Source: Iris pallida (Eukaryota; Streptophyta; Magnoliopsida; Asparagales; Iridaceae). Taken from it: a DNA stretch of 64,000 nt. The translations under genes and the position numbers were made by a program. Positions 44,683-55,576 of this stretch are shown here, one piece after another (the stretch's first letter is position 1; the number at the start of each line of letters is the position of its first letter). The notes under the pieces are model-generated. The model worked only from the letters and a program-made list of their open reading frames with translations, did no database searches and was not told the DNA's origin. The DNA lies in the NCBI GenBank assembly GCA_029216955.1, contig JANAVB010029819.1:33275420-33339419 (forward strand). The letters are read 5' to 3'.

Positions 44683-46379
44683 GAACCGCTGAAAAGGAGA
44701 CCCCGAATGCCAAAATCGTATGTTAGCAGACCAAAGGAGGTGGCGGGCTCATCTGAAGAGCCCATTTCGCCGATTGTGATGTCTCCCGTGGAGGAGAATC
44801 CGGACGATGTCGTTCCTGCAGAGATTTTAGTATCTTCAGATTATATTGGAAAGGAAGCTGAGGATACAGCACTTTCCGGGAGGGAGCAAGCTGTCGTGGG
44901 GGCCTCTGGCATTGAGGACCGAGCAGATATAGAGCTTCCAGATAAGGAAGTGGAGTGGAGTTCGTCCTTTTCAGATGACATTCCTCCAGACATGAGTGAG
45001 CCTGGTGCAGGAGCAATAGACATGGTTGAAACAGAGGAGAGGGCTGATTTCCCTGCTTGTCATGATGAGGGGAGGTCGGCTGCAGCGTTGTCGAGCCCTA
45101 CCCCAGACTCAGCAGCGGAGGCTGAGGGGGCTGCCGACCAGGAGGTAGCGATCGATTCTATCCCCGCGGAGGGATTCGGTGAGGAAGATGAGACTCGTTC
45201 GCCGATCCTGGCTCCAGGGAAGCCGAGTCAGGAAACAAGTACTGATTTTACTGCTTTGCCAGAGGGGGAAGGTCCCGTACGGCCTGCTGATAGTGTGTTG
45301 GAGACGGAGGAGATAGTCCCTGACATCGGTGGTCCCTCCGAGCTTGAGAAGGGTAAGGGTTTGCTGGAACCCCCTGTTGTTCCTTCTGCTTGGGGTACGA
45401 TATCGATGCCCCTCTCGGCTCCTTCCGCTCTCTTGGCTCCTCGGGCCAGTGGTGAAGTTCAAGCCCCTGTTGAGGGAGAGTCCGTTGATGCCAAGGTTTC
45501 AGCCTCGCAGATTGAAGTCGGTGGGCCTTCTTCAGGCCAGCCGTCTATCACAGTACCTCCTGTAACTCCTGCCATGGTGCCTCAAGTGCTGGCTGATGCA
45601 GATAAGTACGTTCAGTTTGTTGTTGAAGCAGTATACAAGATGCTGCAGAAGGGCGTATCAACGGTGCTGAATACAAATTGGAGTTTTACGACGGTGAAAG
45701 CCATGGCGCTCTCTTTCATTGGTTTGATACGTTAACACCGTGGCCACGATCAAATTGCTGTAATTCTGGAGGAGTCGGTAGTTGAGCTCGACCAGCATTT
45801 TTTTGAACTGCAGAGTATCCAGCGGAATGAATTTTTTGCTCTGATAGAAGCAGAACAGAAGAAGTTGATAGCTGAGGTTGAGTCGTCTTATCAGGCCACG
45901 GTGGCCATCTGGGACGGCAAAGTGGCCGCTGCTGAGGCTGCAGTAGAGAGACTATCTCAATCCACACAGGAGCAGGTGGAGCTGCGGGCCTCATTGGAGA
46001 CAAGTGTAGCAGAGGTTACTGCCAGGATTCGCCTCTTAGAAGACCAGAGGGCCCAACTTATGTTAGATCTTGAGCGGGTCCCGGCTGAGCACATCTCGTC
46101 CAAGGAGGAAGAGGCAGTTGTTACTCGCCATATTCTTTCTCCGACTCACCAATGGCAGGAGTTGGACGCCAAGCATAAGAACGATACTGTTCTCGAGGCT
46201 GTGGAGATGACGTGACAGGAAGCTGAACGTCAGGTCCTGGCGACTGCAGAGACCTGGGCTGTAGACTTGAGGCATCGGATCGAAGAGCTGTCCGCCAATC
46301 CTAATGATGCCTAGGGATTTGTAGTCTTCTCTGTTTTTGTTATATGCTGGGGATGTAATCCTTTACTTTTTAGATGAAA

Positions 46380-46385
46380 AATAAA
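46380..46385 (+). terminator. Poly(A) signal of the T3 antisense gene
   Basis: AATAAA 66 bp after the stop at 46314. Confidence 0.6.
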
Positions 46386-46429
46386 GAATTTTGTTGTGTG
46401 TTCATCTTCTGTTGTTATGAACCTGTGAT

Positions 46430-46830
46430 TTGTGTGGACCTATTATCTTTTGCGCACCTTGGTTGTTAGGTACAGATAATAAGTTTGAGAGAACCGACAT
46501 GTTTGCTCAGAGGTAATGTTGACGTAGCAAATATGGGGTTCAAATGTCGGAATCTTCCTACTCAGAGGTGTTATGGACGTGGTAGGAGTGACTCTGGGGA
46601 GATACGCAAAACTACTCAGAGGTAATGTGGACATGAAAGTTCTACGATCGATGTACGGCAACACAGGGGTTGTCTGTATGGGATGTTTACTCACAGATAA
46701 TGTGGACATGGTAAACATGATGGGTAGCATAGTCTTACAGAGCATAAGATTCTGCTTTGTAGGGCGTAGAGGAGCAACTCGGAGGTAATATGGACGTGGT
46801 TGTCCTTCTACTGGAGATAGAATGCAATGG
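46430..46830. repeat. T3 spacer repeats (CTCAGAGGTAATG motif)
   Basis: Copies near 46506, 46560 and 46614 (54 bp apart), then 46690 and 46776. They share the CTCAGAGGTAATGTGGACAT core with both family A elements and lie in the same convergent spacer. A CCTATTATC block at about 46438 matches the E2 190-bp unit. Confidence 0.7.
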
Positions 46831-46947
46831 AACAACTGGGTTCCGAAAGTATAGGATTTTTGTGAAAGGGAGGTGTATGTGAGCTCTGATGATCATGTCT
46901 ACTGACTCCCTTGCTAGGTAGAGGTAGAAGTATATATCTGAAAGATG

Positions 46948-48300
46948 TCAAGAGTAGTACTTCTTTAGGAACTTGCCGTTGATGGGCATCATGAACAAGT
47001 CCCCGTTTGATCGGGCGAGGCGGTAAGCACCGTTTGAGTATACCGTCTCCATGATGAAAGTTCCCTCCTATTTGGGCTCAAACTTTTTTGGTGTTTTGTA
47101 AGTCAACACCATCGGCCTTCTGACTGCCAGAACCAGGTCGCCTACTTGGAAAGTCCTCTGCTTGACCTTCTTGTTGAAAGCCTGTGATATACGGGCTTGA
47201 TAGAGTTTGATGCGCTGCTGAGCTATGAGACATTTTTCGTCAAGTGCCTCCAATTTTTGCAGACGACGATGTTGATTGTCGTCTTCTATTAGTCGATTTG
47301 TGATCGCTACACGGAGTGAGGGTATCTGGATCTCGAGAGGCAGTACCACTTCGCTCCCGTAGACTAAGGAGAACGGGGTGTTGCCCGTCGGAGTCCGTAC
47401 CGTTGTATGGTAGGCCCAAAGACATTCGTCGAGCTTTTCATCCCAGTCGTGTTTGTTAGATGACACAACCTTTTTGAGTAGCTTGACGATAGTCTTGTTA
47501 AAAGCCTCGGCCAATCTGTTTGCTGTCGGATTGTAGGCGGTTGATGCTACGTTCTGAATGCGATTCTTGTCACAGAATCTGCTGAAAACATAGCTGATGA
47601 ACTGAGGACCATTATCGTGGATAATCCTCTGAGGTACCCCAAAACGGTAGATGACATGGTATTTGATGAAGCTGATCACCCTAGAGCTTTTTACTTCTGC
47701 CAGTAGAACTGCTTCTGCCCATTTGGAGAAGTAGTCAGTAATAGCTAGGACGAAGCGGTGTCCCCTCGACGAAGGAGGGGTGATAGGTCCCACAATGTCC
47801 ATGCCCCAAGCTTCAAAGGGCTAGGAGACGACCGTAGGATGTTGTGGTTCAGATGGTGTATGGATAAAGTCGACATGAAGCTGGCAAGCATGGCACTTTT
47901 TAGTATAGTCGACGGCGTCAGCTGCCATGGTTGGCCAGTAATAACCCATATGTCACAGTCGATCCTGAAACTTAGGCCCAGGTTGATGAGCCCCGCAAGT
48001 TCCATCATGAGCTTCTCGAAGGGCTTCGGCTGCTTCTTCGTTGGACAGGCATCGAAGGAGAAGTCCATCATAGGAGCGTCGGTACAGAGTTTTAGTAGCT
48101 GTATCATAATAGAACCGAAGGGAACGTCTTCTGACTAAGACGGCTTCTTTCGGGTCTTCTGGGAGAATTCCATAGACAGCGAAGTCGATGAATGGGAACC
48201 TCCAGTCTCGGACATTAACACCGACACTTGTCGTCATGGCATGGGCCATTTGTGAGCAGAGGTTATTTTTTGGACAAACCAAGTCCCGACTAACTACCGT
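46948..48300 (-). pseudogene. T3 integrase
   Basis: The frame from 48282 carries LRCLSNEEAAEALREAHDG, CGAHQPGPKFQDRL, and a CHACQLHVDF zinc-finger end. The catalytic core (47802-47068) has MDIVGPITPP, IIHDNGPQF and NRLAEAFNKTIVKLL, giving D, D and E. The C-terminal part has VGDLVLAVRRPM, then INGKFLKKYYS and TGA at 46948. At least three in-frame stops (near 47950, 47820 and 47066) interrupt it; I see no frameshift within the domain. No chromodomain is present. Confidence 0.88.
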
Positions 48301-48309
48301 GACTTAGTG

Positions 48310-48720
48310 TTGAGTCCCGAGAGGTGCTGCCAATGAGGCTGTGAGGCCAGCCAGAGCGTCAGCCTCCAGGTTTTGTAACCGAGGTACGTGTTCTATGAAG
48401 AACTTGGTGAAGGTTGAAATAATGTTCAATGCAACTTCATGGTAAGGAACCAGATCTTCATGGCGAACTTCATATTCCCTCTGATCTGGTTAACGACGAG
48501 TTTTGATTCGCCGTAGGCTTCCAGATGATCGACCCCCAGTTACTGCACCAGCTGGAGTCCCATGATGAGAGTGTTGTACTCGACAACATTATTGGAGCAT
48601 GGCTTCGAAAGGGAGTAAGCACGCTGCATGACCAGCTGATCGGGGGAGACTAAGACTGCCCCCACTCCAGCGATGATTTAGCTTTTGGGGCCTGTTCTTG
48701 AAGCGCCATCGAAAAACATC
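48310..48720 (-). pseudogene. T3 second RNase H (aRNH)
   Basis: MFFDGASRTGPKS, GVGAVLVSPDQL, NNVVEYNTLIMGLQL and HLEAYGESKLVVNQIRG. The third catalytic residue is Glu (GES) where E1 and E2 have Asp (CDS, GDS). Two in-frame stops and a frameshift near 48478 (RGNMKF in place of RG-YEVRHED) inactivate it. It sits between the degenerate RNase H and integrase as in E1 and E2. Confidence 0.78.
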
Positions 48721-48959
48721 TGCCAGACGAAGATTTCTTCGGTGACGTTTCTTTCTTGGACCTCATCCGGGATGTCTTCATAGAGTCTGGAAGACTCTGG
48801 GATGGGGTACGCAGCTAAAAAGTCGGCCAGAGCTTGACCCTTGATGGCTTTTTATGAAACGAACACCATGTTGTACGGCATCAACATGATCGCCCAGGTG
48901 GCTAGCCGGGAGTTCAATGATCCTGGCTTCGTCATGAGAAACCTGAGCGGATTGACTCG

Positions 48960-49260
48960 GGAGATGACATGAATTATCTAGCCCGAGACATAATGGCGAG
49001 TCTTCTTGATGGCAAACACCAAAGCCAAACACTCCTTTTCAACGGGGTTATACCGGTGTTCGGCCCCGATCAGTATCCTACTTAGGTAGTAGATAGCTTG
49101 CTCGTAGCCTGCATCGCTGTTCTGAGCCAACAGAGCGCCGAGGGAATGATCCATGGCACGGACGTAGAGGAGAAATGGTTTGCCTGCGACGGGTGCCACC
49201 AGGACTGGCGGGCTCGTCAAGTAAGCATTTATATCATCGAAAGCTTTCTAGCATTCCTCT
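48960..49260 (-). pseudogene. T3 degenerate first RNase H
   Basis: In frame with RT: PFLLYVRAMDHSLGALLAQN, YYLSRILIGAEHRY and EKECLALVFAIKKTRHY. The catalytic Asp is again replaced (YVRAM), so all three copies agree and the loss is ancestral. One TAG near 49248 and one near 48978 interrupt the frame. Confidence 0.8.
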
Positions 49261-50250
49261 ATCCAGACGTAGGAGACTCCCTTCTTCATGAGCTGGATGA
49301 AGGGTTGACATTTTTCGGAAAGGTTTGCTATAAACCTTCGGATGTATGCAAGACGCCCTTGCAAGCCTTGAAGTTCTCGGAGATTCCTTGGTGGGTCCAT
49401 GTCAAGGATGGCTTTGGTCTTCTCGGGATCAACATGAATGCCTTTCGCCGTGATAATGAAGCCCAAAAACTTTCTGCTAGAAACTCCAAGGAAGGATTTA
49501 GCAGGGTTCATCTTGAGTTGATGCGCTCGCATGAGATCGAAGACTGTCTTTAGGTCTTGTAGGTGATCGTCTCCAAGACGGCTCTAGACAGCAATATCAT
49601 CAACATAGCATTCGACTGCTTTGCGTAGATGTTGATGGAAGATGGTACTCATAGCTCGTTGGTCTGTAGCACCAGCGTTCTTCAAGCCAAAGGGCATCAC
49701 TGTGTAGCAGAAAACCCCCTTCGGAGTCCTGAATGACGTGTGTTTTGCGTCATCGGGGAATATTTTGATCTGATTGTAGCCCAAATACCCGTCCATGAAG
49801 GACATACGTTCGAAGCCACATGTATTGTCGATCATCATGTCGGTGATCGAAAATGGGAATTCGTCCTTCAGGTAAGCAGCATTGAGATCTCTGAAGTCAA
49901 TGCAGACCCGTATCTTTTCTTTTTTTTTTGGTGACAGGGACGATGTTGGCCACCCAATCCGGGTGTTATTCTTTACGAATAAACCCGCTGGTTAGGAGTT
50001 TGTCTACCTCTTGATCAATAGCGTACATGATGTCTGGACGAAAACGTCTTTGTTGTTGCTTTATAGGCTTGGCATCAGGTAAGATGTTAAGCCTATGCAT
50101 CGTAATCTGGGGATCAAGTCCTGGCATATCTTCGTAGCTCCAAGCAAAGACGTCGATATATTCTTTAGCCAGTTTGATTAAAGATTTCCGGTCTGGTCCC
50201 TTTAGACTCTTGCTGATGAAGATGGGTTTGGAAGAAGATCCATCCCCAAG
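49260..50250 (-). pseudogene. T3 reverse transcriptase
   Basis: Begins with SKSLKGPDRKSLIKLAKEYI and FAWSYEDMPGLDPQ, then QQRRFRPDIMYAIDQEVDKL. After a break near 49915 (a T-rich run gives KKKRK) the palm reads MSFMDGYLGYNQIKIFPDDA and CYVDDIAV, followed by a stop at 49584 (TAG), and FLGFIITAKGIHVDPEK (49532-49250). Catalytic Asp pair is intact. The frame from 49838 continues into RNase H without a frameshift. Confidence 0.88.
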
Positions 50251-50256
50251 GTCGAT

Positions 50257-51356
50257 CTACTCGACTTCGTCTTCGGTAAGGGGTTCACGTAATTCAAAAC
50301 GAGACTCCCACTGCGCTCCTAGGCATTGAGACCAAGGTTCTTCCTCAAAGAATTCCAGCGTTTGGTCTTCACCATCATCTTCTTGAGATTGTGCAGATGC
50401 CATGTTGACTGATAGCACCTTCTTAAAGATTGAGCCGATACTGGTATCGGAATCCCAAGTTGATGCTTCGGACGAATGAGAATGTTCTATTTCTTCTGCC
50501 TCCGAACTCGCTGGAGTTGCCGGCGGCGTGACATAGCCCACCCCCGTCGAGTTCGATGATAGTAGTCCTGCGGCTTTCCTTTAGGTGTTGGGAGCCGGAG
50601 AGGAAGACGTCGACCCTTGTCGTAGTTCAGGCCTCTATTGCTTTTTAGATCGTAACCCATCTTTTGGATGAGGTACTTTGCCTTGTCCGTGTACCGATAG
50701 ACTTGTATTCTGTCGGTATCTGGTTCTTGCTCGAGTGGCGAAAGGTCTTGATGACGCTCGACTTTGCCGAAGATGATGGATTTTTTGTCTCGATTCCGCG
50801 GTAGGACTACGAAACAGACCCCTTGGGACAGGACTACTCGATTTACATGATTAACGGTCGTTATTTGTGTTTGTAACAATCGTAGAACGTTATCTAATGT
50901 ATACATGGCATTTCAACATGGAAGACTGGAATAATTAAAAGACACTCTATTATTGATGAAATATGAGATTTTGTCCCACGGGATTACATTGTCCAGAGAG
51001 GGTGCATCTACATCAGCAGATATGTACTCCCCTAGCTCTTTATCTGTGAGTACTGGGGTTGGTTCGGGAGAGTCCACCGCAGCTTTAACCTTGGGGTCCG
51101 AGAGGGCTATATGGGCCTTCTCCGGCAGCTTGGATGAGACGGATGATTGCGGAGGCTTACCTTTAAGACACACCTTCAGAGGTGCCTCAACTTCGCCTTC
51201 AGTGATTGGTGCCTTCTCATGTAGTTTTGCCAGAATGGGAGCCGATGTTTGAGGCAGCTTTGCCTTGAGCCGTATCTTCAAGGGAGCTTCAGTAGGTGTT
51301 CTACCTAGAGAAGTTGGTGCTTTTCCAGGTAGCTTGATGGTCATGGGAGGCAGCAT
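50257..51356 (-). pseudogene. T3 protease-RT linker with PLKIRLK repeats
   Basis: From 51356: MTIKLPGKAPTS, APLKIRLKAKLPQ, APLKVCLKGKPPQ and SKLPEKAHIA, the counterpart of the PLTIRLP repeats in E2. Then YISADVDAPSLDNVIPWDKI, a 139-codon part (50906-50487) with KAKYLIQKMGYDLKS, and SIGSIFKKVLSVNMASAQS. One frameshift lies near 50540 (a lost G) and one stop near 50913. Conserved between two families, so it was probably under selection; function unknown. Confidence 0.55.
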
Positions 51357-51377
51357 CTGAGGCGGTTTCCCTTTGAA

Positions 51378-52222
51378 TCAAATTTTCAAAGGTGCGTCAA
51401 AAATCATCTCTGGCTCCATGTCCGGCTCTGCTGCCGTTTTTGCTTCATCGTCATCATCATTGGCTTCTCCTTCATTGGGCGACTTGTACAGGGTAGAATC
51501 AGTGAAGTAGGCTTCGACCCCCTTGAAAGGGTCAATGTTCGTGAACTCTGTCCGGATGATGTCGTTGGTGGACACGTACTTCATACATTTGTGGAGTGTA
51601 GATGGCACCACCATGTACTCATGCAGCCACGGACGACCCAGTAGGAGGTTGTAGTTGACGTCAGCGTCCACGATATAGCAAGTCACCTCGGTTCGAAGGT
51701 TACCGATATGATATTTCAGCCGTATTTTTCCCAGCGATTCACTTTTGCTAGCATTGAAACTGCTGATTGTAGTGTTGGAATGCGCCAGACGGTATATCGG
51801 GATCCCCAGTGTTGAGAGCAACGTCTTAGGGATGATGCTGAGGGAAGACCCTGGATCGATCTGAATTCACTTTACCTTGATGGAACCGACATACCCCGTA
51901 TAATACAGTGGCCTGTTGTGTCGGTTGTGCTTGAGCAGCATGTCTTGTTGGGTAAAGGTTACGTTGAAGATAATTTCATCCGTACAATGGCAGTACGCAC
52001 ATGTGGTCGGGGTATCCTCAGGCTGCTTGACCTGACTGATGAAGGATTCAGCATCCTTCAAGGCTTCACAGAGAGCTTCACGAGTGTCCTTGGAAAGACG
52101 AAGAAGCTCAAACAGAGATAGTCGGGCAGGAGTACTTGTAAGTTGTGTCAGTATGTCAAAGTTGTGGGGCTTGGCTAGCCCCGAAGCATTCTTCTTTCGC
52201 AGAGGCTTGTCGAAACGGGCCT
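51378..52222 (-). pseudogene. T3 aspartic protease region
   Basis: FDILTQLTSTPARLSLFELL and KDTREALCEALKDAESFISQ lead to TFTQQDMLLKHNRHNRPLYY, a TGA near 51867 (E2 has Arg here, so CGA to TGA), the active-site IDPGSSLSIIPKTLLSTL and the LLGRPWLHEYMVVPSTLHK block. The D-P-G-S-S motif equals that of E2. The product would have processed Gag-Pol. Confidence 0.8.
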
Positions 52223-54607
52223 CTACATGCTTCTGTTTATTGGCTGCTGGAGGCCTGGATGGGCCCTCTTCCTGGGCAGCAGAGACGGTGCAAGGAGGCA
52301 CCACCTCGACGGCAGCTTCGTCAGGTTGGGCATTCTGATGAGAACACGTCTGTACAGGAAGTGCCTTTTCGGCAGAGGAAGAGACCATGCGGCAAGACTT
52401 GATCTTCCTGCGCTTGGTTTTGGAGGTAGAGCGTACCCCAGTTGAGTGACTTCGGAGACGAGGTCAGGGTGAACCCATAAGACCTCTCCCCGAGATGTGG
52501 TGAGTGGGATGAGTCCACTCACGTTATCGCGAGTAGGTGGTAGGTTAACCACCTCCATTGTCGCCTTTGGGATGGGGACGACACCATCTTGTGTTGTGGT
52601 TGGCGGCAAGGTGCCAAATTGGAGTGACACCAGGTTGGCCGAGACCGTTTTCTCCTCGTAGTCGACGGAGATGACATCAGCATTGATCATGCGATGGATG
52701 TAGTTCTTGAGGACGTAGCAGTCCTTAGTTGGATGTTCGACAAATCGATGGTAGTGATAGTACCTCGGATTGTTCACTCTACCAACCTCGTCAGGACGCT
52801 TTAGGTTCGGTAACTTGATCTTGTCACCCTGTTTCAATATCTCGAAGAGTTGCAAGGTGTCTTCATCGTTGAAAGAATAAACCTCCTTTGTCTTTGGTGC
52901 AAGTGGAGGCTTCTGAGTGGGTGCTGATACACCTTTGGAGGCATTGACAGTCAACGCCTGCTTCCCCTTCGTCTCTCGTCCGGGGTTGTTGGCTACAGGA
53001 CGTTTTTCTTTGTCCTTAAAGGCATAGAAACTGACTCCCAGAAGATGAGCATTGGACGCCTTCTTTTCTGCTGCTTCGTCCTCGATGATCAATGAACTCC
53101 AGTCGGGAGGAGGAGTGGAGTTGAGCCAGAGTTTGATCGCAGGCAGCATGTTCATGCTGCAGGAGGAGAGAAGTGCATGTTCTGGCATGCCCGGGGGCAG
53201 TTTGAAGCAGGCTTGTCGAAACCGTTCGATGAATGTTCGAACTGTTTCCTTCTCCTTCTGACGTATCTCTATGAGGGAAGCCATTGTCATGTCCTTCCCT
53301 CCATCGTAGAAACGATCGAGGAAGAGACATATCAAGTCGTCGAAGGAAGATATGGAGTTGTCGGAGAGACTGTAGTACCAGTCGTAAGCCACTCCTTTCA
53401 ACGCCCCGACAAATATGCTGGTGAGTAGCGCGTCTTCCTTCGGGAGATGTCCCGTTTGAGACTGGAAGTACGTCAGATAGCGGCGTGGAGAGTCCTTTCC
53501 GTCGTGTGGCATCAATGTTTATGGTTTATACTTGGGAGGATAAACCACTTTGTTCCATTCGAGGGGGTATAGTTGTGGAATCCCCTTTTTTTGGCGCTCC
53601 TCCTATTTGTTCTTGGACTCGAAGCGCTCACGCAAGTCCCTGATCATCTCAACCACGTCTTCCGTAGAGCTTGGAGTCGGGGAAGGTGGTACAGCCTGGA
53701 GTTGAGTATTTGATGGCTCTGACGTCCGAGGTGCTTCACGGCGATCTATATCCAAGGATACCCGTTGAAGAGGTACACTTGATTCTCCATTGGCCCCTAG
53801 GTCAGGACCGGTAGAAGGTGCCCTAGTCAAGGCTGACCGTATCTCAAATACTGCTTGAGTCAGTGTTTACATGGAGGCAGAGAGGGTTTTGTGTCCCCCT
53901 TCCAGAGTATCCATGCGCTGGACAAGGTCTGCTGGCGGCGCATATGACTCTATATCACCCCTAGTCATGTATACTGTCATGACCTGGCTGGAAGTGGATG
54001 GATCGGTTGATGCCTCGCTTTCAGCCTCGCTCTCTTGTAGAGGAGTCGCTTCTCCTGGAGCTTCATCTTGATAACCTCCAGCTATGTTCTGGGGAATATC
54101 TTCGTCTTTGGGATGAAGATCGGCAAGGAATTAGCTACCCCCAGGTATGCTTTGGAGGACGTCTTCGTCTTCAAGAGGAGGATCAACAAGGGCTTGACTA
54201 CCCCCAGCTTCCTTCGAGATCTTCTTTCTCCCCCGAGTGCCTTCAAACACTCCAGAGGACGGGACAGTCGTCTTGGTCTTCCTCAGCTGGCTTTTGGACG
54301 AGGACGAGGTCGAGGAATCACCAGTCGCCCTTCGGATTGACGAGGAGTTAGAGATTATGTTGCAAGAAGCAACCTTTAGTTCTGGCTCCTCTTCAATTGA
54401 CACCTTCTTTCCGAGGCGACGTTGGAGGGGTGTTGATGATTGCAGCTGCTGGAACACCGACTGCCTTGGTGGCGGGACTGCTGTTTTACAATAACAGTTA
54501 ATGGTGACTATAGAACAGGTGTGCCCTGTGAGGGGCGCATTGTGCTTGTCAGTCGACTCTCCTGATCGGCGCTTGTGACTGATCACATTACGTAAATCTT
54601 TGGAGGA

Positions 54608-54733
54608 GAGTGCCACCTTCGCACACTCATCAGGCGCATGGCAAGGCCAAGCGCCGGGGTGGTCAAGTGAGAGTGCTACCTTCACACACCCATCAGGCGC
54701 ATGGCAAGGCCAAGCGCCGGGGTGGTCAGGTGA
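54608..54733. repeat. 63-bp tandem duplication in T3 gag
   Basis: Units at 54608 and 54671, each with CAGGCGCATGGCAAGGCCAA then GCGCCGG: a direct and an inverted copy of the family B motif. On the coding strand it is a 21-residue repeat containing DHPGAWPCHAPD. It parallels the 36-bp repeat in E2 gag. Confidence 0.85.
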
Positions 54734-55555
54734 ATGCTGCGTCCCCTGAACCAACGCAGAAGATGCACTCAGATCAGTAGTGGGGGTACAACATTTATAG
54801 AAACTTGAACCAGCCACAGACGCACATCCTATGTAGGCGCTGGGGTTCAGAGTTTGCCTTGCTCGACTTGGTTGCGAACGCAACAGATGTGCCCAAGTAA
54901 GGCAAGGACTTTGAAGGTTGGCTCGTTTCTGACGCAGAAGCACCCGAGTCGACCTTATACAGCTTACCATCAGCAGCGTACCTGATTGTGAGTGCATGCT
55001 TCTGGTTTGCCACTGGCATAGCACGTTTGAGGTGCATGGCCCGTGCTGTCTTGGGCTTCTTTGTACCAGTCTGCTGGGGTACATAGTACTCAGAGTCCAA
55101 ATTCTTTTCGCCACGACAGCGAGTGAGTCTGTCAAAGATAGAAGCCTTCTGTGGCGCATCAGAGTTACGGTGTAGGGCGTTAGATGTGCCCCTGCTCCGT
55201 CGGTACATCTTCCTTGTCTGAGAAGAAGATGGCTGGGGAATGTGGTCAGCACCACGCTTTCCCGAGAGATACGCTGCACCGGTGGGCGCATCCTGGCTGC
55301 TGAGGACGTCAGCGAGAAGGGCGAACTGCATCGGTGCATCCCCTTCAGTGGTGGTGCCAGGGGCCTCGACCTTGCGCACCTAGACTTGGCGAGTCTTCTT
55401 CGGCTTTGGCAGCCGCTTCGAAGGACTTGCACTGCCTTCAGAGATGAATTCCTCGTACGCCTGTTAATTGAGGCGTACGACCAGCATCTTATGGGAGGAG
55501 CCCACCTTCACATCGCCGTATTGCGACACAGCTTTCTCGGTGGAGGAAAAAGAGG

Positions 55556-55573
55556 TCCCCAGCAGAGTCGCCA
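55556..55573 (-). other. Primer binding site of T3
   Basis: TGGCGACTCTGCTGGGGA, three bases after the LTR end, identical to the other two sites and translated as part of gag (LATLLG). Confidence 0.85.
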
Positions 55574-55576
55574 GCT

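Larger units (their letters stand above)
41694..46314 (+). pseudogene. T3 antisense gene: 3 exons, PMD-like nuclear coiled-coil protein
   Basis: Exons 41694-41811, 42288-44617 and 44683-46314 join without a frameshift into 1,359 codons plus a final TAG. Seven internal stops (42686, 43439, 43883, 44132, 44438, 45733, 46213) all fit CAG, CGA or CAA by one C-to-T change; at 44132 E1 has Gln. Parts in order: short N-terminus; HMFLALLEMFNTQTGTFFTP and GELGLALHEMY blocks resembling the plant mobile domain (about codons 295-330); YHYLMGWLILYHPN block; bipartite basic signal GKRR...APKRPKK (codons about 765-785); acidic Ser/Pro-rich linker; coiled coil (last 190 codons). It is convergent with pol and has its own TATA box and poly(A) signal. 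The product was probably nuclear; function unknown. PMD match is by pattern only. Confidence 0.75.

Noticed and set aside
54131..55432. 433-codon frame as one protein.
   Set aside because: Its first two thirds overlap the true gag frame (55379-54795) in another phase; only the last third matches E2 gag.
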